From: GCA-2748575 sp965222725
Lineage (GTDB): Bacteria; Pseudomonadota; Gammaproteobacteria; Pseudomonadales; Ketobacteraceae
Reading direction: 5' to 3'
Assembly: GCA_965222725.1 (NCBI GenBank)
Contig: OZ244969.1
Coordinates: 3,162,001 to 3,226,000, forward strand
DNA length: 64,000 nucleotides
The notes beneath the pieces are model-generated. The model did no database searches. It was given only the letters and a program-made list of their open reading frames with translations, and was not told where the DNA came from. Positions 7,695 to 16,103 of this stretch are shown here, piece by piece; positions within the stretch are counted from its first letter, which is position 1; the number at the start of each line of letters is the position of its first letter. Both the position numbers and the translations under genes were made by a program.

Positions 7695-8708
7695 TTATGC
7701 AGCTACTTTTTCCTGTTCGGCTCGCCTCGGGTTTAATGCCACCTCGCCGACAGGTGACCAGTTTCTTGATGCACCAGACCAGCGTTCTGGATGGCGGGCC
7801 TTGGCCTGCGTATAAACCTCGTGGCGCTTAGCCAGAATCTCCTGATCTTCACCGCGGTGCCGCTGGCCTGGGGTCACGAAATTGATACCGCTATGGTAAT
7901 GCTCCTCGTTGTACCAATGCATAAAACACCTAACCCAGTCTCTGGCAGCCTCAATTGATTCAAAACCTTCTGACGGCCATTGTGGGCAATACTTCACCGT
8001 CCGAAAAAGAGATTCAACATAAGCGTTGTCGTTACTCACTCGGGGCCGGCTGTGCGAAGGGCTAATGCCCAACGCATTAAGCTTGGCGCGCAGTGTCTGT
8101 GACTTCATCGGACTACCGTTGTCCGAATGCAGTACCAGCGGCTTCATGACGCACCGCTCACTCAGCACCGCCCGCTCCACCAGTGCGGCAGCGTACTCGC
8201 CCGACTCGCGCTCATGCACCTCCCAAGACACGCATTTTCGGCTACTCAAGTCCTCAATAGCGTAAAGGTAGTAGAACATGCCACGAACCCTTGAGGGCAA
8301 GAACGTGACGTCCCACATCCAGACCGAGTTGGGCTCCAGGGCTACATGTGTTGTCGGTGGGCCTGGCTTGGTTCGCTTACTGGCGCGCCCTCGCTCATGC
8401 TGCTGATCGGCTGCTTTCAATATGCGGTAAAAGCTCGACTCCGAGGCGATATACACCCCTCTATCTGCCAGCCTGGGCACCAACTGACTCGGTGGCAAGC
8501 TAGCGTTTTCGGCTTTATTGCATTCCTCAAGCACCCGTTGTCGCTCGGCCTCAGTCAACTTGTTGACCGGTGGTGGCCGTGTTGCTGCGGGACGGCCATC
8601 CTCTCGCACCTGCCCACCTCGAGTCCATCGCTGCAAGGTTCTCAACGAAATTCCCAGCAACTGGCAAGCGGCCTGTTTACGGGCACCTGCTGCGACGGCC
8701 TCTTCCAT
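7695..8708 (-). CDS. IS3-family transposase OrfB (rve integrase core)
   Basis: 337 residues from the first ATG, but the open frame extends upstream to the frameshift site, so the natural product is an OrfA-OrfB fusion. It starts with an HTH segment (CQLLGISLRTLQRWTRG), then an HTH_21-like region. The DDE core has Asp in VWMWDVTFLP, Asp in LHSDNGSPM and Glu in NAYVESLFRT. All three catalytic acids are present, and the C-terminal WYNEEHYHSGI motif is typical of IS3 elements. Nothing suggests decay. Confidence 0.95.
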   Translation of the reverse strand: MEEAVAAGARKQAACQLLGISLRTLQRWTRGGQVREDGRPAATRPPPVNKLTEAERQRVLEECNKAENASLPPSQLVPRLADRGVYIASESSFYRILKAADQQHERGRASKRTKPGPPTTHVALEPNSVWMWDVTFLPSRVRGMFYYLYAIEDLSSRKCVSWEVHERESGEYAAALVERAVLSERCVMKPLVLHSDNGSPMKSQTLRAKLNALGISPSHSRPRVSNDNAYVESLFRTVKYCPQWPSEGFESIEAARDWVRCFMHWYNEEHYHSGINFVTPGQRHRGEDQEILAKRHEVYTQAKARHPERWSGASRNWSPVGEVALNPRRAEQEKVAA

Positions 8709-8743
8709 CCATTCGACGATCTGTTGCCGCTCCTGGAGCGAGG

Positions 8744-9244
8744 TTAACTGTCCTCGTCGTCGTTTCCCAAGAGGGCATCCAGCTTTTTTCGAAGCGCCAA
8801 CAAGGCTGCGGTCTCAGCCAGTGCCTTGTCCTTGCGATTGAGCTCTCGCTCCAGCTGTTTGATCTGCTTCTTGTAGCGCTTGATGTCCGCCTGTTCTTGC
8901 TTTCGCCGATCCGCTTCGCTCTGCGTCCCGCTTATACAGGCTGCCTTCCAGGCCTTGACCTGTTCCGGATACAGCCCCTTCTTCCGGCAATACTCGCTAA
9001 GCTCTGACTCACTTAGCCCCGATGTTTCGACGACAACTGCAAACTTGGCTTCTGGCGACCAATCGTCGCTTGATCTTCTGTGACCTGGCACTGGCGCTCC
9101 TTGTTGTTTGGCTTTTAAGCGCCAATTATACAAAGTTGCTTCGCAAATGCCTTCTTCTCTGGCTACTTCTGCCACCGTCAAATTATGGGGTGGCAACATC
9201 TTGTTTAGTACTGCTGCTTTACGCTCTGCGCTGTAGCGCGGCAT
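8744..9244 (-). CDS. IS3-family OrfA (HTH, leucine-rich coiled coil)
   Basis: 166 residues from the ATG at 9244 (MPRYSAERKAAVL); an upstream in-frame ATG at 9295 lies almost at the element end and is unlikely. An HTH_Tnp_1 domain (LTVAEVAREEGICEATLYNW) is followed by a second HTH-like segment and a C-terminal coiled coil (IKRYKKQIKQLERELNRKD) for multimerisation. The gene ends 35 bases before the first ATG of orfB, but the orfB frame overlaps it. Confidence 0.92.
   Translation of the reverse strand: MPRYSAERKAAVLNKMLPPHNLTVAEVAREEGICEATLYNWRLKAKQQGAPVPGHRRSSDDWSPEAKFAVVVETSGLSESELSEYCRKKGLYPEQVKAWKAACISGTQSEADRRKQEQADIKRYKKQIKQLERELNRKDKALAETAALLALRKKLDALLGNDDEDS
8783..8789 (-). other. A6G slippery heptamer for -1 programmed frameshift
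   Basis: On the minus strand the sequence reads A AAA AAG in the OrfA frame (codons CGA AAA AAG). Slipping back one base leads into a frame open through CAGTTAACCTCGCTC to the OrfB ATG without a stop. This is the canonical IS3-family signal for the OrfAB transposase. Confidence 0.85.
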
Positions 9245-9317
9245 AATGGTCCTCGTCTCCGCCCCCTGTCTTCTCTTGATTAGGAGAGGCGACAACTATC
9301 CTGACACAGGGGGCGGT

Positions 9318-9992
9318 TTAATTCCCGCTTTTATCGATATTACTGATGGCAAAGTGCATGACGTGATTCAGGGACGAAAGTTTCGTTTGCCGAAAGGCAG
9401 CATCCTGACAATGGATCGAGGCTATATGGATTACGCCTGGCTTTATGAACTGGAACAACAAGGCGTATTCTTTGTGATCCGAACCAAATCTAATATGCGT
9501 TATCGAACTATAAAACGCCTGAAAACGGTTAATGGTTCGGGAATCACCAGTGATCAACACATTATGTTGACCAGTCAAAAAGGTGGTAATTATCCGATAC
9601 GACTCCGAAAAGTCGGTTATAAGGACCCAGAGACAGGCAAGCAGTATTATTATCTAACCAATCACTTTACCTTGTCGGCAAGAACGGTTGCGGACATTTA
9701 CAAACAGCGCTGGCAAATTGAACTATTTTTTAAGTGGATCAAGCAGAACCTAAAAATTAAATCGTTCATTGGTACCAGCAAGAATGCCGTTCTGACGCAA
9801 ATCTGGGTAGCGATGTGTACGTTTTTGTTGATCCATTACTTCAAGTGGGCAAATTCATTGACTCAATCGGCTCAACGAATCGTTCAACTGTTGCAGTTGA
9901 ATTGGTTCGAGCGGCGGAATATTGTCGAACTTTTCAAACCGCCGGATACCACCGATATCCGGTCAGCCAATTTGGAGATGAATTTTGGCTAA
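9318..9992 (+). pseudogene. IS4-family transposase, C-terminal part
   Basis: Codons 159-382 of the interrupted transposase, starting LIPAFIDITDGKVHD. The second catalytic Asp is in LTMDRGYMDY. The YREK-type signature is YKQRWQIELFFKWIK, which supplies the catalytic Glu. In the current arrangement an ORF reads in from the IS3 end, but no start signal belongs to it. Confidence 0.9.
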
Positions 9993-10009
9993 ACTATGGG
10001 ACAGTAGTG

Positions 10010-10018
10010 ATACCTATT
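10010..10018. repeat. 9-bp target-site duplication of the IS4-family element, right copy
   Basis: ATACCTATT, identical to 7077-7085. The disrupted cassette gene resumes directly after it at 10019 and stops at 10063. Confidence 0.9.
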
Positions 10019-10066
10019 ATTCAGTTCATTGCTGAGAGAATAATATTTTCAACGGCAAAATGATTG

Positions 10067-10139
10067 TTATAACAAGGCAAGGCAAAATCGCCCTGCGGGC
10101 TGGACGCGCTAACGCGCGCCTTTGCTTGCGGCGTTAAGT
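10067..10139 (+). other. attC site 8, last attC of the array (73 bp)
   Basis: TTATAAC (10067-10073) to core GTTAAGT (10133-10139). Arms GGCAAGGCAAAATCGCC and GCGCCTTTGCTTGC pair imperfectly around CGCGCTAACGCGCG. No attC follows, so this marks the distal end of the cassette array. Confidence 0.82.
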
Positions 10140-10162
10140 GACCGACTGCCCCACAACTTGTA

Positions 10163-10202
10163 GACACCTTGATATAGTTATATAAACCTATATGGAGGTG
10201 TC
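10163..10202. repeat. 15-bp imperfect inverted repeat just beyond the array
   Basis: GACACCTTGATATAG (10163-10177) pairs with CTATATGGAGGTGTC (10188-10202), 13 of 15 matched, around a 10-base AT loop. It could be a terminator-like hairpin without a U tract, or the remains of a mobile-element end. Confidence 0.5.
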
Positions 10203-10299
10203 ATATCCGCCTGCTGTTAGGGACAGTTTAAAGAAATGACACAGAATTTCGAATACTATCACAAATGATATAACGCAGCTGGAAACACGATTCGTGCTG

Positions 10300-10392
10300 G
10301 CCGAGCCATGCTTTATTCTCCGTCCTGGAAAACTTGTGATTTGATCCTGTCAGTATTGGCTCGAATAGCCAGAATGTATGATGTGAGACCTG
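10300..10392. repeat. roughly 90-bp direct repeat, left copy
   Basis: Begins GCCGAGCCATGCTT and contains TTGTGATTTGATCCT and GCTCGAATAGCCAG. It aligns with 11948-12043 at roughly three-quarters identity over about 90 bases. The copies lie on either side of the gene at 10419-11789. Confidence 0.72.
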
Positions 10393-10418
10393 GCCCGCGA
10401 CTAATCCACGAATAAATA

Positions 10419-11789
10419 TCAAATCATGGTTAAATCAATCATATAAATATTCTTGCCGGGATGTTGAGTGTGGGCATTCAAACGAATAGACACCCGCTTG
10501 GCGTCGGTATTTAAGTAATATCGTATTGAAAAATTGTTCTCTTGTTTTTTACTCCCCACCGCATAAGTTGACTTGAAATTCGATTTGATGGTTTTCCAAT
10601 GGTTGCCTTTAAGTGCGATGGGTTTGGCTAGCTTATGCCGAGTCCTTACTGACAGGACTTCATATTTTCTAGAATCTGATCGGCTGCCTCCTAAATGATT
10701 TCGATTGTTTCTTACGACCTTTTTGTTGGCATCGCTTCTAGCCACTCTGTTCTCAATTTCTGCAATAATGATATCACCATTGTCTAATTTCTTGGTATAA
10801 ACTCTGGGTCGTGTGCTTTGTAAAAATTGTTCTAAACCGCCCGCTTGAGCGACCTTTCTTGCGTCAATTGAAAAGCCATTACATAGTAAAGCCTTGTGTG
10901 CTTCTTTTGTGTCCATGGATATTTTTACACCTGCTATAGCGACATCGTTCGCTTTCTTGTATTGCTCTTTGGGTAAATACCCCGCGCAACTAACATCGGT
11001 GGGTTTCTCAATATCTTTAATGGCTTTTTCTAGCACCTTTTGTTGTGCCGCTCTGATTTCCATTTGTCTTTGCTGCTGTTGGGCTCGTCTTTCGGCTTGC
11101 TCCTGTTTTAGTTTGTCAATGTACTCTCCTGCTTTTTTTTGCAATAGCATAAAAGCTTCGCGATCACGTTTTGCATGCACGTTTTCTTGAACAAGGCGGT
11201 TATTTTTATTCTTCTCTGCTTCCCATATAAGTTGCGGCCGCCTTTTTTTTGGAACTGTTTCGTCCCCCCAGGCTGGTAGAGTGACCTGGTTGCTATGGCT
11301 AACATTGATAGTCATATCATCTGAGCCACTAACAAAAGTAAATGAAGTTTTTGCCGGTAAATAGCCTGCTTGGCAGGGGGGAGTATACCGCTTAATAATA
11401 GTGCTGCGGCTACCGTACTCACGATACGCTAAACTTGGTCTGACACACATTATGTCGATATGTTCGTTAGAGGATGTGGAGTTTTCCGGTACAATCACGA
11501 CGTTTCCTAAGACACCATTGATGTCTTGTTTAAAAAAGGCAATCGTTGCGGTACGATTCCCATATGGCAGCATAGACCGACAAGAACCCGGCGCAATCGC
11601 GTTAAAACCCTGGGCGACGGAGTTGGGGCTTAGATAGTCAGAGCGTTTGGCTATGGTGGCAAAATATAACCATGTTTCTCCTTTATTACAGATCTGCTCA
11701 AAACCGTAATCCGTAGCGTTTGAAGGTTGAGACAAACTAATCGTAAAGATCAGCGCCACGATAATAGACGGCATGCTTATGGTGTTCAT
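10419..11789 (-). CDS. secreted protein of unknown function with central coiled coil
   Basis: 456 residues. The N-terminus MNTISMPSIIVALIFTISLS ending in PSNA is a clear signal peptide. Residues about 195-265 form a charged, Gln-rich coiled coil (EQAERRAQQQQRQMEIRAAQ). The C-terminal part is rich in basic beta strands, with no recognised family. AAGG seven bases before the ATG supports the start. It is lower in GC than the chromosomal genes to its right, stands alone on the minus strand and is bracketed by direct repeats, which suggests acquisition. Function unknown; export to the periplasm or beyond is likely. Confidence 0.72.
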   Translation of the reverse strand: MNTISMPSIIVALIFTISLSQPSNATDYGFEQICNKGETWLYFATIAKRSDYLSPNSVAQGFNAIAPGSCRSMLPYGNRTATIAFFKQDINGVLGNVVIVPENSTSSNEHIDIMCVRPSLAYREYGSRSTIIKRYTPPCQAGYLPAKTSFTFVSGSDDMTINVSHSNQVTLPAWGDETVPKKRRPQLIWEAEKNKNNRLVQENVHAKRDREAFMLLQKKAGEYIDKLKQEQAERRAQQQQRQMEIRAAQQKVLEKAIKDIEKPTDVSCAGYLPKEQYKKANDVAIAGVKISMDTKEAHKALLCNGFSIDARKVAQAGGLEQFLQSTRPRVYTKKLDNGDIIIAEIENRVARSDANKKVVRNNRNHLGGSRSDSRKYEVLSVRTRHKLAKPIALKGNHWKTIKSNFKSTYAVGSKKQENNFSIRYYLNTDAKRVSIRLNAHTQHPGKNIYMIDLTMI

Positions 11790-12252
11790 TCGATTACCTT
11801 AGCGTTAATCTAAACCATTTGTGTCAGCAGCACAGATTTCCCTGATTTTCGTTGGCTGAACCAATCGGCAGCAGAAATCGTGTAACTACTGAGTGAACGG
11901 TGTCGGTATTGGACGCAGGCCCCATATTACGCATTATGATGGTAATTGCCGAGCCATGCTTATTTCTCTGTCCTGGGAAAAATTGTGATTTGATCCTATT
12001 CAATATTGACTCGAAAAGCCAGTGTTAATGTGATGCGAGGCTTGACCCCTTGACTTACGCAATGCAGCTGACCTATGCAGTGTTTTTCCTGGTAGCCTGG
12101 TATAACAAGGGTGCATTGGAGTGGTAGGTGAAACAACCGATTGATTGGCTCCGGCCATCCGGTGCTGGAACAAAAGGTTAGGGAGCGGAGTGAGCGAGAT
12201 TGATGCCCCCACGACTGAGCACCCCCATAAACCCCGCTTGGTTTATTAGTGG
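11790..12252. other. intergenic region containing the right direct-repeat copy
   Basis: No supported gene. It holds the repeat copy at 11948-12043 and a 21-codon hydrophobic reading frame at 12062-12127 that I do not call. The MarR promoter begins at 12253. Confidence 0.5.
11948..12043. repeat. roughly 90-bp direct repeat, right copy
   Basis: Begins GCCGAGCCATGCTT, then TTGTGATTTGATCCT and ACTCGAAAAGCCAG, collinear with 10300-10392 with scattered substitutions and one or two single-base gaps. Substitutions are spread evenly, so the duplication is not recent. Confidence 0.72.
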
Positions 12253-12281
12253 TTGACATAACATGCATATGCATGTTTAAT
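12253..12281 (+). promoter_or_regulatory. promoter and palindromic operator of the marR-type gene
   Basis: TTGACA (12253-12258) and TTTAAT (12276-12281) are separated by 17 bases. The perfect 16-bp palindrome ACATGCATATGCATGT (12261-12276) fills the spacer. A repressor bound there would block RNA polymerase. Related palindromes precede the RND gene at 12811-12849, so the MarR-type protein probably binds both. Confidence 0.72.
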
Positions 12282-12348
12282 GGTTCAACCAATCACCCAT
12301 GAACAAGCCCCAGTTGTTATAGAGCGAGTAGGCCTCAGGCGGATGTCA

Positions 12349-12786
12349 ATGAATATACAGCCCTGTTTTAATCTCAAACTGCGTCAGGCTGACCGGGTAC
12401 TGACTGCCTATTACAACTCGTTCCTGGGTGAACTGGGGCTGAAGATAACGCAATTCAGTGTCTTGCGGTCACTCTGGTATATGAAATCTACATCCCAGAA
12501 AGAGCTGGAGAAGGTGTTGCTGGTGGATCAGGCGACTCTGACCCGCAGTCTGCAGCCGTTGATCCGGCAGGGCTATATTGACCGGGTACCCGACGCCAGT
12601 GATCGCAGGGTGATGATGTGTTCGCTTTCAAGCAGCGGAAAGGCACTCTACAAGGATGCTGAAAAACGCTGGAAGCAAGCACAGAAAAGTGTGGAAGAAA
12701 AGTTAGGTAAAGAGACTATGGCACAGCTTATTAACGCTTCAGAGGCTTTGATCGGCATCAAGTCGCTGGTATCTGAGGAGCAATGA
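12349..12786 (+). CDS. MarR-family transcriptional regulator
   Basis: 145 residues. The winged-helix core includes QFSVLRSLWYMKSTSQKELE, the recognition region VDQATLTRSLQPLIRQGYI and the wing VPDASDRRVMMCSLSSSGKA, which is the classic MarR DRR signature. Start chosen at 12349 because AGGCGG lies seven bases upstream; ATG 12343 abuts it, and ATG 12280 lies inside the predicted -10 box. It probably represses itself and the RND operon starting at 12927, judged from matching palindromes ahead of both genes. The inducing ligand is unknown; fatty or aromatic compounds would fit the neighbourhood. Confidence 0.9.
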   Translation: MNIQPCFNLKLRQADRVLTAYYNSFLGELGLKITQFSVLRSLWYMKSTSQKELEKVLLVDQATLTRSLQPLIRQGYIDRVPDASDRRVMMCSLSSSGKALYKDAEKRWKQAQKSVEEKLGKETMAQLINASEALIGIKSLVSEEQ

Positions 12787-12802
12787 AACCTTGCCTTTTG
12801 AT

Positions 12803-12849
12803 TTGCATAATGCATGTATACGCATATATAAAACATGCATGCGCATGCA
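12803..12849 (+). promoter_or_regulatory. promoter and operators for the RND operon
   Basis: TTGCAT (12803-12808) with TATATA (12825-12830) or TATAAA (12827-12832) makes a plausible promoter. An imperfect palindrome TGCATGTATACGCA (12811-12824) lies in the spacer, and a perfect 14-bp palindrome TGCATGCGCATGCA (12836-12849) sits near the start point. Both resemble the operator ahead of the MarR gene. Confidence 0.65.
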
Positions 12850-12926
12850 AATGTGTCGCCAGGATGTGGCCGTTCATCAATACCGAAAATTGACATAACA
12901 GTTAAACCGTTTACAGGAGAGTACCG

Positions 12927-15900
12927 ATGTCACCAATACTTCTACTGGGCGTGCGGCGCCCGAAGCTGACCCTGCTGGTGGGGTTGATTCTGCTGGGGGT
13001 GTTTGCTGCCGGTTTGGGCAAGATCTACAAGGATACCCGGGCGGATGCTTTCCTGGCGGCTGATAATCCTGCGGTTGTCTACAAGAACAAGGCGCGCGAG
13101 ATTTTCGGAATCAGCGACCCTGTGGTGATAGCTATTGAAGATAATTCCCCGCAGGGTATCTACCGACCCGAGACACTGAACCTGGTGCAGCAGCTGACCG
13201 AGTCGGTGAACAGGTTGCCTAATATTAACGAAGACCGGACCATGAGCCTGTCCACAGAAAATAATATTGCAGGCAACAGTGCGGGGCTGAATGTGGTGCC
13301 CTTTATGGAATTGCCGGAAGAGGGTGGGGTACATGCCCTGAAAGAGGCGATCCGCAACTTTCCGCTCTATGACGGCCTTCTGGTGTCTTCTGACGGTGCC
13401 ATGACGCTGATTATAGCCGAACTGTATGATGACAGTGCCGGCGAGTCTACCTACAACGCACTGGATCGCATTGTCAGTGAGTTAGCGCTGCCGGATACGG
13501 TGACCGTTTACACGGCCGGGGAAGGGGCTGTTCTGGGTTATCTGGGGCAGTATATTGACCGCGACGCCAGCCGTTTGAACCCGCTGGCGGGGTTGATCAT
13601 TACCATCATGCTGATCGTGGCGTTCCGACGTTTTGCCCCCGCCGTATTGGGCAATCTGGTGATTGCCGCCGCCGTACTGATGACGATTGGTATCATGGGT
13701 TATTCCGGGGTTCCTTTCTTTGTCATTACCAATGCGATGCCGGTTATATTGATCGGTATTGCGGTGGCTGATTCCATTCATATATTCAGTCATTACTACG
13801 AGACATTGGCACGCCAGTCTGAAGCAAACCCCAGACAGGCGATCGAAAGTGCGGTGCTGAACATGGCCTGGCCGGTGACGCTCACCACGCTAACCACTAT
13901 GGCGGGGTTTCTGGGCCTGTATGCTTCTGCCTATATGCCGCCGTTCGAATACTTTGGACTTTTTACTGCTCTGGGTGTTTTGATCGCCTGGATATATTCG
14001 CTGTTTGTGCTGCCCGCAGCCATTGTGTTGTTGAAACCCAAAGTCAGTCAACGCTGGATAGCGTTGGAGCAGGCCAGCCGCCAGGATTTGTTCGCGCGTT
14101 TTATGATGCTGGTAGGGCGTGTTTCAACTTTGCACCCCACATTTACCGTGAGTATCTTTGCGATGCTTAGTCTGGTTGGGCTGATGTTGACCACCCAGGT
14201 GCAGGTGAACGATAACCGGATCGAAACTTTTCATACCAAGGAGCCATTGTATCTGGCCGATCAGGCGATTAATCGGCATATGGAAGGAACCAATACGCTG
14301 GATGTGGTGATAGAAGCCCCGGTGAAAGAAGGCCTTTTTGACCCTGCGATACTCGCCAAAATTGAAGCCTTGCAGGTTTATGGCGAATCGCTGTACCACA
14401 TCAACGGTTCCATGTCTGTTGCTGATTTTCTGAAACAGATGAATCAGTCGCTGAACGAAGATCAGGAAGCGTTCTACAGGCTTCCGGAGAGCAAGGAAAT
14501 GGCTGCTCAGTTCTTTCTGCTCTATTCAGCCAGTGCTGATCCTACTGATTTTGAGAATGTTGTTGACTACGACTACCGGCAAGCCAATGTCCGCTTCTAT
14601 CTGGATACTTCAGAGTTTATCGAAATCAAACCGGTGGTGGAGGCGCTTCAGGCGTATGTTGATAAAGCATTTGCCGACAGTGGCGCCACGGCAACGCTGA
14701 CTGGCCGAGTCAACCTTAACTATCACTGGATCAAGGATATCGGCCAGAGCCATTTCCTGAGTGTTGTGATTTCGCTGATCTGTGTGTTCCTGGTTTCCGT
14801 TGCACTGTTTCGCTCATGGGTGGCCGGCACCATGGCTGTTATTCCGGTGGTGTCCTCTATTCTTATGGTTTACGCCGCCATGGTGATACTGGGGATTGAT
14901 CTGGGCATCGGTACGTCCATGTTTGCATCAGTTGCCATCGGGCTGGGGGTAGATTTTGCGATTCATACCCTGGAAAGGTTGCGCACCCTGTTCCGCGATG
15001 CCATTCCCTCTACTGGTGAACTGGTATCGACACTTTATGCCACCACCGGTCGGGCGTTGTTCTTTAACTACCTGGCGATTGCGTTCGGGTTTGGGGTATT
15101 GATCAGTTCCCAGGTGGTACCTCTGAATAACTTCGGAACCATCGTGGTGCTGTCTGTCACCATGAGTTTTATTGCTTCGCTGGCGCTGATACCGGCAATG
15201 GTGTTGGTGTTCAAACCCGCTTTTCTGTATCGCGCAGCGGGCTCTGTTCGTGGGCAGAAAGGCGGCCTTTCGCGATCATTATCCCGGGGCGTTTCTCTGC
15301 TTTTGGTACTGGCCTTGTTTAGCGGCTTGAATTCTGAGCCTGCTCAAGCCGAAACATTGCCGGGCGCCGACGCTATAGTCGCTAACATCAATACCGTGGC
15401 AGAAGGGGAGCATGCAGTCAGTCTGCTGCAAATGACCCTGCGGGACAAAGGCGGAAAAACCCGGGAGAGGAAAGCGCTCAGCTATCGCAAATATTTCGGG
15501 GAAGAAAAGAAAACGCTGCTCTTTTATGAAAGCCCGGCCAATGTCAAAGGGACTGCATTCCTGACTTACGATTATCCAGAGGCTGAGCGCGACGATGATC
15601 AGTGGTTGTACTTGCCGGCGTTGCGCAAGGTGCGCCGCATTTCTGCATCAGACAGAGGTGACTATTTTCTGGGGACCGACTTTACCTATGAGGACATCAA
15701 GCAGGCCGGAAAGATTGAAGAGAAGGATTTCCGGTTCGAAACCCTCGGCAAAGAGAGGATAGAGATTCACGGACAGTCGTTTGAAACCTGGAAGATTGCG
15801 TCCACGGCGAGTTCGCCGCAAATTGCTGAAGAGTTGGGTTATCAGCGCAGTATCTTTTGGGTGAGCCCGGAAAACTGGATTGTACTCAGGGCGGACTACT

Positions 15901-16100
15901 GGGACCAGAAGGGCCGTTATCTCAAAACCTATACGGCGTCTGATATCCGTAAGGTTGATGGCATCTGGACCAAGCACCGCCTGGAGGTCAAGAACCACAA
16001 GACGGGTCATTTCACCCGCTTCGAATTTTCAGATGTGGACTACCGGACCCCTGTGCGCGATGACCTGTTTACCCGGCGCACGATGGAACGGGGGCTGTAG
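12927..16100 (+). CDS. MMPL/RND-family exporter fused to a LolA-like outer-membrane lipoprotein-sorting domain
   Basis: 1057 residues. Residues 1 to about 780 form an RND permease of the COG1033 type: two sets of transmembrane segments, each with a large periplasmic loop. Acidic residues lie in membrane segments IGIAVADSIHIF and AIGLGVDFAIHTL. Residues about 785-812 (SLLLVLALFSGLNSEPAQAE) look like an internal signal peptide or extra membrane anchor. Residues about 812-1057 are a LolA-like domain (LTYDYPEAERDDDQWLYLPA, KVRRISASDRGDYFLGTDF) of the COG2834 type, normally a separate gene. The frame is open with no gap, so this appears to be a real fusion. AGGAG precedes the ATG. A substrate such as a lipid or hydrophobic compound handed to the periplasmic domain is inference. 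Confidence 0.88.
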   Translation: MSPILLLGVRRPKLTLLVGLILLGVFAAGLGKIYKDTRADAFLAADNPAVVYKNKAREIFGISDPVVIAIEDNSPQGIYRPETLNLVQQLTESVNRLPNINEDRTMSLSTENNIAGNSAGLNVVPFMELPEEGGVHALKEAIRNFPLYDGLLVSSDGAMTLIIAELYDDSAGESTYNALDRIVSELALPDTVTVYTAGEGAVLGYLGQYIDRDASRLNPLAGLIITIMLIVAFRRFAPAVLGNLVIAAAVLMTIGIMGYSGVPFFVITNAMPVILIGIAVADSIHIFSHYYETLARQSEANPRQAIESAVLNMAWPVTLTTLTTMAGFLGLYASAYMPPFEYFGLFTALGVLIAWIYSLFVLPAAIVLLKPKVSQRWIALEQASRQDLFARFMMLVGRVSTLHPTFTVSIFAMLSLVGLMLTTQVQVNDNRIETFHTKEPLYLADQAINRHMEGTNTLDVVIEAPVKEGLFDPAILAKIEALQVYGESLYHINGSMSVADFLKQMNQSLNEDQEAFYRLPESKEMAAQFFLLYSASADPTDFENVVDYDYRQANVRFYLDTSEFIEIKPVVEALQAYVDKAFADSGATATLTGRVNLNYHWIKDIGQSHFLSVVISLICVFLVSVALFRSWVAGTMAVIPVVSSILMVYAAMVILGIDLGIGTSMFASVAIGLGVDFAIHTLERLRTLFRDAIPSTGELVSTLYATTGRALFFNYLAIAFGFGVLISSQVVPLNNFGTIVVLSVTMSFIASLALIPAMVLVFKPAFLYRAAGSVRGQKGGLSRSLSRGVSLLLVLALFSGLNSEPAQAETLPGADAIVANINTVAEGEHAVSLLQMTLRDKGGKTRERKALSYRKYFGEEKKTLLFYESPANVKGTAFLTYDYPEAERDDDQWLYLPALRKVRRISASDRGDYFLGTDFTYEDIKQAGKIEEKDFRFETLGKERIEIHGQSFETWKIASTASSPQIAEELGYQRSIFWVSPENWIVLRADYWDQKGRYLKTYTASDIRKVDGIWTKHRLEVKNHKTGHFTRFEFSDVDYRTPVRDDLFTRRTMERGL

Positions 16101-16103
16101 TTT

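Larger units (their letters stand above)
7661..9313 (-). mobile_element. IS3-family insertion sequence, complete
   Basis: 1653 bp, inserted in the IS4 transposase gene and read on the opposite strand. CGGT occurs on both sides (7657-7660 and 9314-9317) as a 4-bp target duplication; a 3-bp GGT reading is also possible. The ends share GATAGTTGTCGC as the core of imperfect inverted repeats. It carries orfA, orfB and an A6G slippery heptamer, so it looks intact and recent. Confidence 0.9.
7086..10009 (+). mobile_element. IS4-family insertion sequence, interrupted by an IS3-family element
   Basis: The terminal inverted repeats match at the outer ends: CACTGCTGTCCCATAGTTTA on the left and the complement of CACTACTGTCCCATAGTTTA on the right, with one mismatch in 20. 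It is bounded by ATACCTATT duplications. Without the nested IS3 element and one 4-bp duplication it is 1267 bp. Its single gene encodes a DUF4372/DDE transposase split into two halves at codon 158. The element cannot make its own transposase now, but its ends are intact, so it could be moved in trans by another copy. Confidence 0.93.

Noticed and set aside
7086..10018. Composite transposon made of the two IS elements
   Set aside because: The elements belong to different families and one is simply inserted in the other; each has its own target duplication.
12062..12127. 21-codon hydrophobic reading frame
   Set aside because: Too short, no ribosome-binding site, next to the direct repeat only.
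12280..12348. Upstream ATG start for the MarR gene
   Set aside because: It lies in the predicted -10 box and has no ribosome-binding site; ATG 12349 has AGGCGG at good spacing.
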